Assembly: GCA_023055425.1 (NCBI GenBank)
Contig: JALGPY010000005.1
Coordinates: forward strand, 82,377,495-82,441,494
Reading direction: 5' to 3'
DNA length: 64,000 nucleotides
Source of the DNA: Linanthus parryae
Taxonomy: Eukaryota > Streptophyta > Magnoliopsida > Ericales > Polemoniaceae
Below are positions 23,201 through 35,200 of the stretch, piece after piece. A model generated the notes under the pieces. It was not told the DNA's origin, made no database searches, and worked only from the letters and a program-made list of their open reading frames with translations. Numbering within the stretch: the first letter of the stretch is position 1; each line of letters opens with the position of its first letter. Made by a program: the position numbers and the translations under genes.

Positions 23201-26200
23201 AACTAAATATAAAAAAATCCTAGATAACTTAAGATAATTTTGGATTTTATCCGCATCATTCTCCGCCACTGAGAAAACTCTACTCTGGAGAGTTTAACGA
23301 AAGAGCCACGGGCATGGGCGACCTTTCCAGAGCATCATGTACTCCCATACGTTATCACAGCCAAGAACTTTTGGATACACGTGCATTGGGACAATCGGAC
23401 AATTTCTGCAATGAAGCAGATGTTCAGCAAGTTGCCAGACTACACTCTTTGGACAGTTTTTCCAGCGTTAAGAAACTTCCATATCATGTCTCAAGCTGGC
23501 GGAAATACTCGAACTCAGTACTCTCGCATAACTTTTTATGTGGTGGGGATGGCACAACTTGAGAAGATATGAGAATAGACTCAAGTTTAGAATCATCTTG
23601 CAGTAGGTTTGCTTGAGGAAAGAAAGTATGAATACCCAAATGATCATACCATCAAGAGGGTGAGGTTCATAATCAAGGATACAGGACATCATGAAAGGGC
23701 TACTATCACAAAACAAGCCAACAAAATCGCCCATGATTGTTTCAGGAGTACCCACATAAGAATTGATATGATACAAAATCAGAGGATTGAGTGAACAACC
23801 ATCAAGAGGTATGGAAACAAGATTCCACTTTTGAATTGCCACGATAGGCTTAGGTATCCATACAGTGTAAGAAGATGAGATCCCATAATCAGGATGACTA
23901 GTGACGGGACCCAAGTTCAAGTATGTCAGCATGGCACCATCATGATCATGATATTGCAAGGAATACTAACTCTGATGATGGTAGCGGCACCTACATCGAG
24001 GCACAAGACATCCTCGATAGACTGCTGAACTTCATTCTCATCTTCATATTCATCATCTGACCAATTAGGTTTCTCATGAGGGTGAACTTCTTGAATATCT
24101 TCATCATTTATCGCTAAACATTCCTCTAGTTGAGTATCATCCTCTACTCCACATACAACTATGCATTGATCATTACTCAGCATAGAATGATGAGCAGGAA
24201 ATGTCGGACGATCTTCTTGGCGAGAGATATGGGACACTTACTCTCTTACCTTGTGATAACCTTTGGAGATTATCGCAAGGAAAGTAAGCTGTATTGCTTG
24301 AACTCTCAACGGATGGATACTTGAGACAAAGCGACCCTTCAACTTTAGAGGATGACAGCCTCCGAGAGGGGCGACTCTCGTATTTTTCTACATCAAAATA
24401 ATCATAATGATCTCTGCTTTGTCTGCATGGTGGAAGGTAATTGACTTTCTGAATTGCTTTCATCTCGTACTACTTCGTGATGGGCTCTTGCTCATGACGT
24501 TCCAGACTGTCTTTTAACTTCCGTCAATACTTCTGACTTCTGAGCTGATCCTCGAAGTTTATTAATAGCAAACACGATACATAAAGAGTCGGAAATCATA
24601 CTGGTCAAAATAATCTTCTATATCATCCATCCAAACCAATAATTTGCAACTTTCAATCCAAAAGTATAGAGCATCATCGTCTAGGTGATCGTTGAGACTC
24701 GTAATGAGGGAGCGAGTAATAACTGTCATTTTTCATGCTATCACGACTTGCATAGGAATATCTCGCCATGATCCTCTCAGAAACTTACGAGGCCCGAAGC
24801 CATAAAGACAACAAAGTCCTAAAAAAAGGTAATAACCAAGGTGACAAAGATCCTTAAAAGGATTTCGCTGTGTTAACCTTTAAATCTCTGAAGAATCAAA
24901 GTCAAATGTGCTCCATAATCCGAAGGATATAAGCCAACTGTAACGAAAATCCTCAAGAAGGAAATTTGCCAACTAAAGCAAATCAAATTAATTTGATTTT
25001 ATGTGGAGTCTGTAGTTAATGGGTTGAAGGTAGAGGAAACTGGGCTGCTGCAGCTAAAGTATGGGCTTTATGTATAGTAGAGTAGTGTGCTGGGTAGTTT
25101 TTGGGAGCTGATGTAAAGACAGGGCATAGATATAGTTTTTGCTACAGGGAAAATAGTAAATTACAAATTTCAGCAAGGGTAAGATAGGGTTTTGGGGCCA
25201 GTTTAGTTTCTGGGTTGAGGAAAACAGGGATGAAGAACAGAGCAGCAGGGTGCAGCTGTTTGCCAATCTGCGGCTGTAGTCCCCAGTATTCACCAGCGAT
25301 TTGAAGTTAATTGTATTTCAAATACACATGTTTCTTTGGAGATTAGATATGATTGCTTAAATTCTTCTCTAGTTGAATCTCATGTTTCCAACCCAACAAA
25401 CTGAACCAAACCGAGCCAAACCACTTACAATGGTTTGGGTGGTTTGGACAGGTTTATGGTTTGGTTTTGGTTTCAATTTTTTCAAACTGAAACGAATAAT
25501 TTGGTTTTTAAAAAGCTCTTAACCCGACCAAACCGACCAATGCACACCCCTACCAGGTATATGCCCGAGTAGCCAAAACTCAGCTTTCCCAAAAGTTGTT
25601 ATTTAATTTAAACACGACGGAAATTTCAAAGCAACCCCTATAAACACTACTAGTTCGATTCAAGTGACAATTTAGATGTCCAACACAGTGCATTCTCCGC
25701 CAATGATGGAAATTAAATCAAAAAGTTAACCTATGAAGCGTGCATCAGACAAATTCCGGAAGTTAGTGTTCATAAAACATATGGCCTTTAAGTTTTCTGT
25801 GTAGTGACTCAAAACGAGATGATTGTCTCAAATAAACGGTTCCCCTGCTTCCGCAGCCAAAAAGAAGAGAAGGTGTCACTGTTAGGTGATACGTGACACG
25901 CATTACACAATAGGTATCATACCATGTCAGCAATAGATGACATACTAATGTCTGCACATCATGCCACATCATACTGGTGTACGATAAGAAGCATATAGAT
26001 CTAAGCGACGAAAACTTCGATTTGCATCCCTAATTTGGGAGTTTATTGTTATTCTCTTCATAATAGTCCAACTGCCTCCAAACAGGTTTGTTGTCATTCA
26101 TAAGTTATCCCTACTTTCACACTCGATATACCATTTTTTTTATTTAGCCAAATCGAATTACTACTGAGCATAGTTTTGCTTTTTGGTTGAGTTTTTGCTG

Positions 26201-29200
26201 TATGAATATGCGGTAAAAATTTAAACCTTGTATACAAATATGACTGTAAACAACATACCTACCACAGATTTTAAGATATCAAGCATTTTCAAATTAAACA
26301 CTAGTTTTGAAATACATAATTTGCATTTAGCAGAATTCAAATCTCAAGTCATTTAAAAACACGGCTAGAGCCTAAAACTAGTAAAATTGGAAACCCACGG
26401 GTAATCACAATAATAAACATACCCACAACACAATCACCACAAAGAAGCACCAAGAGTAGGATCAAATTCCAACCCAACGAACCATATAAAATCACAACCA
26501 ACACCTCTAACAAAGACCACCGAAAGAGAATAAAAACCAACAAAACAAACTAGAGATCAACAATCCCTCAAAACCAACCCCATGTTCCATAATCAATGAG
26601 ACACAAATTTCTATTCTGGTGCTTGACAAAAAAAAATATGGATAGTTGGACATATTGCTTAATGCTCATAGTATCAATTTGTAACTACAAAATAGTGGGT
26701 TAGAGAACTAGTAAGTTACAACGGATAATTGCAAAAGAGAAGAGAGAGAGAGTATTGATTACCCTACTATGACAATTTATTTTCATCAACCACACCTTAA
26801 GTGTCATTGATGGCGTCTTGCTCATGAAACACTTAAAATATTTGTTGATTGGGCCTCACTTAGTTCTTCTTCAAGGAAACATATTGAGGGTTGTTTGGGG
26901 GATGCAAATCAGTGATCTAACTTATTTCCAAAAATAATGCTTCCCAAAAGGTTAATAATTAAATTGAATATCAAGTAATATTTGCCAGGAGTTCCAAGCC
27001 AGTCAAACATTAAGTTTGCTACGTAGAGTTTGCCGGTTAGATCCCTTTCAAAGGTACTGCTGGTTTATTTCATTGCTAACTTCAAGCCCTATGGGGTCAA
27101 TTGAGGTTCATATACATGCTGCCTTAGAGAGCCATGGTTGTCGAATAGAATTGCAGGAAGGAAAAGAATAAAACCCCAGGAGAAACACAGAAGATCCTTA
27201 TACGGAAAGCTGGAACTTTATAGTAGTAAATGAAAAAATTCAAATTCAACTTAACCAAGCTACGATCTTTGACATATTGAACAGCATCTACAAGTGCAAT
27301 CAAGATGATTTAAGATCAGAGAGAAGCAGTTGAGTCTCAAGTAAAATTTAGCAACAAACTCCACGATTTGAGGTAGAGGAGGCTGTATACTTGTACATAC
27401 ATAATGGTTTCAGTTCACCCTACTAATATTTGTTTCGGATGTTTTTGTCCGTAATCATAGAACAATGTAGGAATACAAACAAAATAAACTATCATCACAC
27501 AATTAGTCTTAATTCAAACCTTACTGTGAAAAAAGAGTAATTTGTTTCTATCGTGTTTTCCTTGGAATGAGTACTTCTTCTGCTTGTCTGTAGTAAGTAC
27601 TATTCGCAAGGCAAAGAATGCGCTCGTGTTACTTAGTGTCAAAAATGCGCTCGTGTTACTTAGTGCCTGGTTTTAACAAGAACCATGGTTGAAATACAGA
27701 ATGTTGAACCTATAGAGGGTCTCTCAAAACCATGCACAATCTCTAATCTCTAAAAATAATGAGGACATCCCTAACTGGGGTTTCCTAATTTTTTTATTGG
27801 ACAAAACACCGTCAATCGAATCGGGTAATGCCCACCTTACCAGACAACCACTCCACTCCTGACGTTTCTGAGTCGACTCCTCAAAATTTCAAAAGTTGTT
27901 TTGCGCCACTCAAGGTTTTCAGGATCGTCATCCTATGTAGGATCGTGGAGTGGCCCACAGGATCGAGAGTCGTAGGATCGGATCGGATCGTAAGATCCTA
28001 CCAAAAGTGTAATTTGATTTTTGTATTGACACTGTTACTACTTAAATGACTTATTTGCAGGTTCTTAATGTCCTAAAAGTTTTAATACACAAGCTCAAGA
28101 CCTAATATACCATAGAGACATACCATTTGGGTCATTTAGAACATCAATCTCTCTGCTAATTTTCACACCAATCCCTGCCCTTGCATATGATGATGAATCT
28201 TTGAAGTTTCAAAATTAGGCGTATAAAAATAGACTTCAATAAACATTTTTGCGGCATGAGAAGCCATGAGAAGTAAAAAAAATTAAAAAATATATATATT
28301 TTTGAAAAAAAAAAGGTAGGATCGTAGAATAGTAGGATCGTGACCGATCCTACGATCCTACTCGCGATCCCACCCGATCCTATCAGAAAACGATTTTCTA
28401 ACCGATCCGGATCGCCACTCGTCCTCAGGATCGTAGGATCGTACGATCCTACGATCCGGATCGCGATCCTGACAACCATGGCGCCACTCTAGATCACACA
28501 CAAAAAAATCTTCCCCCTTCAGTTCTGCTGATCCATAGGTGCGATTTTGCATTTTCGTTTTTCTTCCATTCTTTATAGGTAATAAAATTAAATTAAAACT
28601 GAGAGGAATGTTTATAGAGTAAGCGATAGGTCAATCAAACTATGCTAAGGAATCCATAAAATCTAACAAATGATCAAGTGAACTCAGCAGCATGCAAGTC
28701 CACCACTGCAACAACAAATGGACGATAAGCCTTCTAGAGAAAGAATCTGACATGCCAATCCTGTCGAAGATTTGTCTGTTGCTCACCCTCCAAATGATCC
28801 ATGTAACAACAAAAGGAGCCAACCTTCCCCTTCTCTTTATCCCCTGAACATCTGCCAAGCAATAAGAAACTGTAGCAGAAGCAGCCCAATATATACGAAA
28901 AGTCGATAGAACCTGACCCAGAAGGGCCGCACAGCGGGACAATGAAGCAGAAGGTGGTTTAACAATTCTGAACTGAACTTACACGTACATCAACAATTTA
29001 CTAACACCTGACTACGTCAGACCAAGTTGTCAATTCAATATCTTTTCATGAGCTGCACACTACAACAAAAAAGGAGACCCTTAAAGGAGCTCCTACCTTC
29101 CAGATCAAACACAAAGAGGGATAGTAAGATCAAACAGTAAAAATACACCATTGTAGATAAGCACCACTCTTAAGAAATTGATTCCCTGGTGGAGTTCCAT

Positions 29201-32200
29201 ACACTAAAGATAGCTGAAAAGGTTAAAATGTCATGGACCTCCCAGGCATGCAAGTTTCCCATAAACCTAATATCCCATGCCACACTCCCGCCCGTCTCCC
29301 TGGCTCCCTCCTAGACCATAACATTGACTCACCAAAGCTTTAGGGTCCTCCGATATATGACATAGAGTAGGAGCTGGAGAGACAGAAACTTCCTGCGCCC
29401 ACCTATCCTACCAGAAGAGATCACGATTCCCAAGACCAACCTCATACCTTACCCTCTCCTTAAACCTATCCCAACCCGCTCCAGCATCTTTCCACAGCCT
29501 GCACCCATAAGAACCAACAACCACGTTAGACCACCAACCACTCCCCCCCCCCTCTTCCCCCTTAAAGAACCAAACCTAGCATCAACCACCCTCCTCCGAA
29601 GTCTTTCTCACTAAAGACCAAACCGCCACAACCACTTCCCCAGTAAAGATTGATTGAAGTGGGCTAAGCGTCAAATAGCTAATCCCCCACTTCCAATCGG
29701 CTGACACACAGTACTCCAAACTACCAAAATGGGATATAACACGTCTCCCGTACCTCCCAATAAGAAGTTCCGCTGAATTATCTCCAACCTCCTCACCACA
29801 GACAAAGGCATGAGAAGAAGAGACAAAGTAGGTAGGAAAACTTGACAAAGTGCTCTTTATAAGGGTAACCCGCCGATCTTAAAGGTACCGACTCTTTCAG
29901 CCGGCCACCACACGATGATGCGTTCCAATCAGATCCTACACATTGTATTCTTGTAAGAAGCCCCCAAGGGCGATTCCGGGTTTGTTTTACCTTCAAACAC
30001 CGGTTGTTATCAGCTTTGTTTTGCTTTCAAACACCGTTTATCATCAACTACCATTCATCCACTCCGACAACGATCAAGTTCTCTAACAGAATGTATAGAT
30101 GTTATTCTCCTGCTCCAGATTCACCGTTGGCAGCAAAAATTGATGATCGAGTGATTGAGAATACTTTGTGTTGCTCCAAACTAATCCCCGGCAGTTTTAT
30201 GTCAAATGTCAGTTTTTCCGGCATTGTTGAAGGTGCAGGCCTCTCACTATATGAATTTAATCAAGGTGTCCCTTAATTAATTGAGTTCGTATTGTATTGA
30301 TCTTATGTGCAAGTTGTTTGATTAAATTTTCGGGAAAAGAAGAATTTGGTGAATGTTTACTCACTTCATTTTTCTATTTTCTACTGATTGATTGGTTCTT
30401 CCGAGATTCTCATTGTGTGGAATGCAGTGCTTTGGATTCCTGAACCCCTATATGGATCTTTCATGAAACGACTTGGAGGGAACAAAATTTATTTTGCAAT
30501 ACAAAACTGGTTTTGTTGGTTCTCTGCTTTGAGTTCTGCGTTTACCCTTTGCTCAAATTTGTACTTCTTTGCCCAAGTCTATTTCAGTTGATAAGGATTC
30601 TTTAAATTCCAAATTGATACAAAATGTAATTGCAGGATGTTCATGTGGTTCTCATATTACATACCAATGGAAGGTGCGGTATCGGAGAATCGTTGATATG
30701 AAGTGAGATGCTTATGCTATAAACTGTGATCCTTATTTCAAACTTCACATGTATGCACCCATCTTAATTGTGAATTCGCAATTTTATTTTATTTTTGAAT
30801 TTGTTGGTTCATTCATGCCAAGTGGTTGTAGTCAGATCTTCATATCTATTATAAGCTGGTAGCAGGCTAGCTTACCAAGAAAGCATTTGAATATAGGAAG
30901 CTAAGAAACAAGGGTGTGGGTGAATTCGCAGGTGCGGGTGCATTTTTCCAAAATTAGGGGTGCAGGTGTGAGGTGGGTGCAGCGACTTTCCAGTGTGTAT
31001 ATATGTATTTATATTATTTGTGAGATATTCATTTACATGAAAAAATATATGATCGACAAAAAAATTAAAATAAGTTCACAAAGATGATCTAAATTATATA
31101 TAACTCGGATATTAAACATTCTACAAAATAGATAATACACATCACATGTTCACAAGTCATAATAGGTGCACGTTCTTTTGGTTAAATTGCAGTTGTATTT
31201 AAGAAGATCTTTCAACTAAAACTTTCAAATTGACAGTCCACATCCACAAAGCACCCAAGAAGCATCCAGAAGTACCCAGTGCAAGTAGACGACCTCCCAG
31301 ACGCCCCCATGCTTCCTAGATAGGAAGTCTAAACTGAATAGTTGATGATCTGATGCTACTAACCAGACAAGACTGACTATATTTTCTAATTCTTGGTAAG
31401 CTGGTAGTAGTCTAGTTTACGAATACAGCATTTGAATTTAGGAAGGCTAAACCGACTTGATGGTATTAACCAGACGAGACTGACTATATTTTCCAATTCT
31501 TGCTGCAATGTAAGAACCTCTAAGTCCTGTAAGTTATTTTACTATAAGAGATCTCCAGTTACTTCTTTGCCACCCTGTATGATTGCTACAAAGTTCTTAT
31601 GTGAAAAAAATTTCTAATAAGTTGATATTGCACAATATATCATTCTGTATGCACAGGTCTGTGATGTTTTTTTCTTTTTTGTGATATGTTTGTATAGGAC
31701 TGAATTGTATTATGTTATATGATTGCGCAGTGAAACATCTGTGATCATTCCGTGGTTTAGCAGACAACTGAGTGGGAATCTGGAAAGAAAAGGTAAATAT
31801 CCAGCATTAGCCACTGTCCCAAACGATTGTACCAAATCATCGCTTGTAAATCATGCACCGGTGAAGGTCAGAAACATACAAAGGAACTGGACCGTATTTG
31901 AGTCAGTTATGGGGTCTTATAGGCCAGGAAATAGGATGGTCACTGTGGTAAATACTTTTTGTATGCTCCTCTCTAACTACCCATTCACTGTCTGATAGCA
32001 TTGTGGCCCTTGCTAGGATATTAGTTTGGCGGAGTAATGTTAATGAAAGAATAAGGTCTCTTTCACATGTAAATGAGCTGCGTATGATAAATGCATTTAT
32101 GAATTGAAGTGTCGCGAGGTGTTCATTTCTTTTGTTTTTGCGAAGTATTTGTTAAATTCTCCAGCAGTCTTTGCTAACAGAGAGTCTAGCTTCAGCAATA

Positions 32201-35200
32201 GTATATATTCTCCTTAGAAGGCCATGTTTACAGATCTAGTTTTGTAAACATAATATTAGGACTATATATACTTCCATAGAGAAAGTAGATACTATAAGGA
32301 TTTACTAAGGGTATTCTATAAGAATCCAGGGTTTTAATACCGTTATGTTATGGACGACATGTAACTGAATCGGTAGTGGCTGAGTCCGAGTCACCCGATA
32401 CATTGCACATGAATGGCAATCACAGTCATAGTGGCCGATATGCATCGTTACCGGTGACATTCAGACGATACACTCCGTTATCGCCTTATCGGAGATATAT
32501 GCTCTGTTATTGGTGATAATCGGACGATTCAACCACCGAGCAACTATTTTTCTACAGTTATGTCTTAAGAATTGTCTCTAATAATCTATAACAAGTAGTA
32601 AAAATACTATAAATATATTTGATATGCAAAAACAGTGGCTCAAAATCATTTTGTACATCTTTTAACGATATTTTAAGATTCACGCATTCAGTTCCCTATT
32701 CCTGTTAGTCTCCCCGATACAAGCCGATTTCGTTACACGCAAACGCGACCGATACGTCAACCGAAACCGTTTTTTAAAATCATGTAAGAATCTGCCAATG
32801 GCACAAATTGAAAAACTCAATGTGTATCATCATCAAACACGAGAATTGACGATCTCTTTCTTGTTGATAGTAGGTTCACTCTTACATAATCTTAAGATAA
32901 GGGAGGGATTTAAGCTTAGAAGGCCCGACACAGCACAAGGATAAAGAATATGCAGAGTTCTATATGCTTTCCACCGCTTCGACAAATGCAAGCTTGTATA
33001 TTTTGAAAGAAATGCTAGATATTTAGCATAGACAAGTACAAGTAATCATACCCCAGAGCTCAGTCATTTAAGTCATCAAATCAGTTTTTTCGATAGTAGA
33101 TTGAGTATGTTCATAAATTTGAAATAGGGTGTGAAATGAGCACTGGCTCTTCTAAAATGATTGTGATGATACAATCAGTTTTCTGAATAGTAGATAGATT
33201 GAGTAGCTTCCTATATTTGAAATAAGGTATGAGTGAGGACTAGCCCTTCTAAAATGATTGGGGTAAAAAATCATCTTTTCTATGTCCAGTATTTCTTCAA
33301 AGGCAAATTTCACTTCTGCACGACAAGTATTCTGATTTAATGCTTATAGGGTCCGTTTCTGGGACATTACCACATGTAGGCTTCGTGTTACTTTTTCTTC
33401 TGCATTCAACCACAAAAGATACATAATTCTCAATTTTTGCTACTAATTATTGCAAGATGTAGCTGCTTCTCAAGCCCGTATGAGCTGCTTTTTTAAGGGG
33501 AGAACAAGCTGCTTTCAAGGGTGACTCTTTTTCACATTTCTCCTCGTAACGGATTCATAGCTTTACCCCAATTGTTTAATTCTTTTTTCTGCACATTATT
33601 TCAGTATGTGACAACTGCTTACTACCCAATCGTAATGGAATCACCTCTAAACATTGTGGGGTAGTCTTTCTGGGATAAATTCTTTAAACCTCATCAATAC
33701 ATACCTATACCTACTCTCAAACCTTACAGTCTTCCAACAGAAATTTTTTTTCAACTTGCAGGTTCCTTATCCCATTTCTGTGCTAAGTATTTTTCTCTCT
33801 AGACACTACTTCACTAAAAAAATCACGCCAGAGCATCACTCAAGGATGTAACCAAGCATTAGTTCTTTCGCCAACATAATCTATCCCTTAATATTTAGCC
33901 CTCTTACAGGTACACACAGTGTCATCAACTGTGTTTTCTTATGTTAATTGAAACACCGTATATTTTTCCAAGCTATAAGTATCTAATGGGGTGTCTGGAT
34001 AGTAAGCTTATTGATAGATGAACAATCTGAATTTTAAAATGAGTCGTTGTGATGAAGAGAGAGAAGGAATATACTTCATCAGAGCAACTCATTTGGAATT
34101 AGATTAGCATACTATCCATACAAAGCCAATAATTGCTATATTCTTTATTTTTCTCCCCAGATTTGTTCTTATCCAGTAGAGAGCCTTTCTCTACCCTGGT
34201 TTCCGTCTCACGTGTGCTCCAGTAGCAGCAGTTTAAATAAGCTTATTGGTTAATCATTATTCTCTTTATTCTAGATGTTGCTTTCTTGGTGTCCAAAGAT
34301 TCACATATTATTTCTGCAGATGATATCTTTCATCTCAAAAGTAAAGATAAGCGCAGTTGCTTCTATTTCTAGCGATTAAGTTAGCTTCAGGGGTCACATG
34401 GAGATTTAGATGCAAGAACTCAGAAGTCATATACAACTGAACAACTATATATTCAAAGCAATCTTATACCTAATGTAGAGCTTTTTATTAAACTTCTCCG
34501 ATTTTATATGCCTTGTATTCATCAATCCTATAAAAATAATACCACGAATTCGGAAACTGTTGAAATCATATATAGCTCAATGGATATATGAGAAGATACA
34601 GACACCGAACCATCTGGTTCAACACTTCAGATCAGATGAAAGTTACATCAAAGTAACAAGTACATTCACTACTGCCAACTAGTAAATGTAATGATTCCAA
34701 AATGTAGATAGATAGATAGATACTAGATCGGCAACTGTAACAAAACAACTAATCGTCTCAAATTGAAGAAAACCATGAGGTGAAATAGATCAGTTTTAAT
34801 AGTTACCTCAGGCTCGCTACCATCAGAATTAAAAATCCTCATTGTATAATCAGTGCCGTCGATCCCTGGCATAGCAAAGATCACCCCATCAGCACCAATC
34901 CCAAAGTTCCTATCACATAGCTTCACTGCTTGTTCTGGAGTAACCCTGGGCTCCGAAGAATCACGATTGTCCACCTATAAAATCCACGAAATTTCATAAA
35001 CATCATCATCATCATATTTCTAATATAGATAGAAATCTGATTATACAAAAGTTAGTTTCATTGAAATTGCAATAAGCAAAATCGCAAGATAATAAATTAC
35101 CAGGATGAAGTCGTTACCGAGGCCGTGATACTTGACGAAGTGAAGAAATCCACTAGCTTTATGGTCGAGAAATGAAGCCTCTGATACTTTGTCGGGGGCT

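Larger units (their letters stand above)
30091..31960 (+). other. Exon-like open stretches of unknown identity
   Basis: Two plus-strand segments look exon-like: 30091-30265 ([19 protein letters not shown]..., ending AATCAAG|GTGTCC) and about 31731-31951 (after [22 protein letters not shown]..., ending ACTGTG|GTAAAT). I do not recognise the protein and cannot join them. They may be a pseudogene or captured fragments inside DAPF intron 2. A MITE and a tandem duplication lie between them. Confidence 0.2.
22010..34806 (-). other. DAPF intron 2 (12.8 kb, transposon-filled)
   Basis: GTAACT...ATATAG intron holding, from left to right: a possible retroelement remnant (23300-24850), a hAT-like fragment (25380-25555), a GATCC-rich TIR element (27912-28480), a LINE remnant (28640-29990), three MITE-like elements (30901, 32327, 33988) and tandem repeats. 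22010-23290 and 25560-27790 show nothing I can name apart from a 27-bp period direct repeat at 27617-27665. Minus-strand splicing must bridge all of it. Confidence 0.9.

Noticed and set aside
29057..29080. CACTACAACAAAAAAGG, like the end of a CACTA transposon
   Set aside because: No inverted partner and no 3-bp duplication were found nearby, and it lies in a LINE remnant region.
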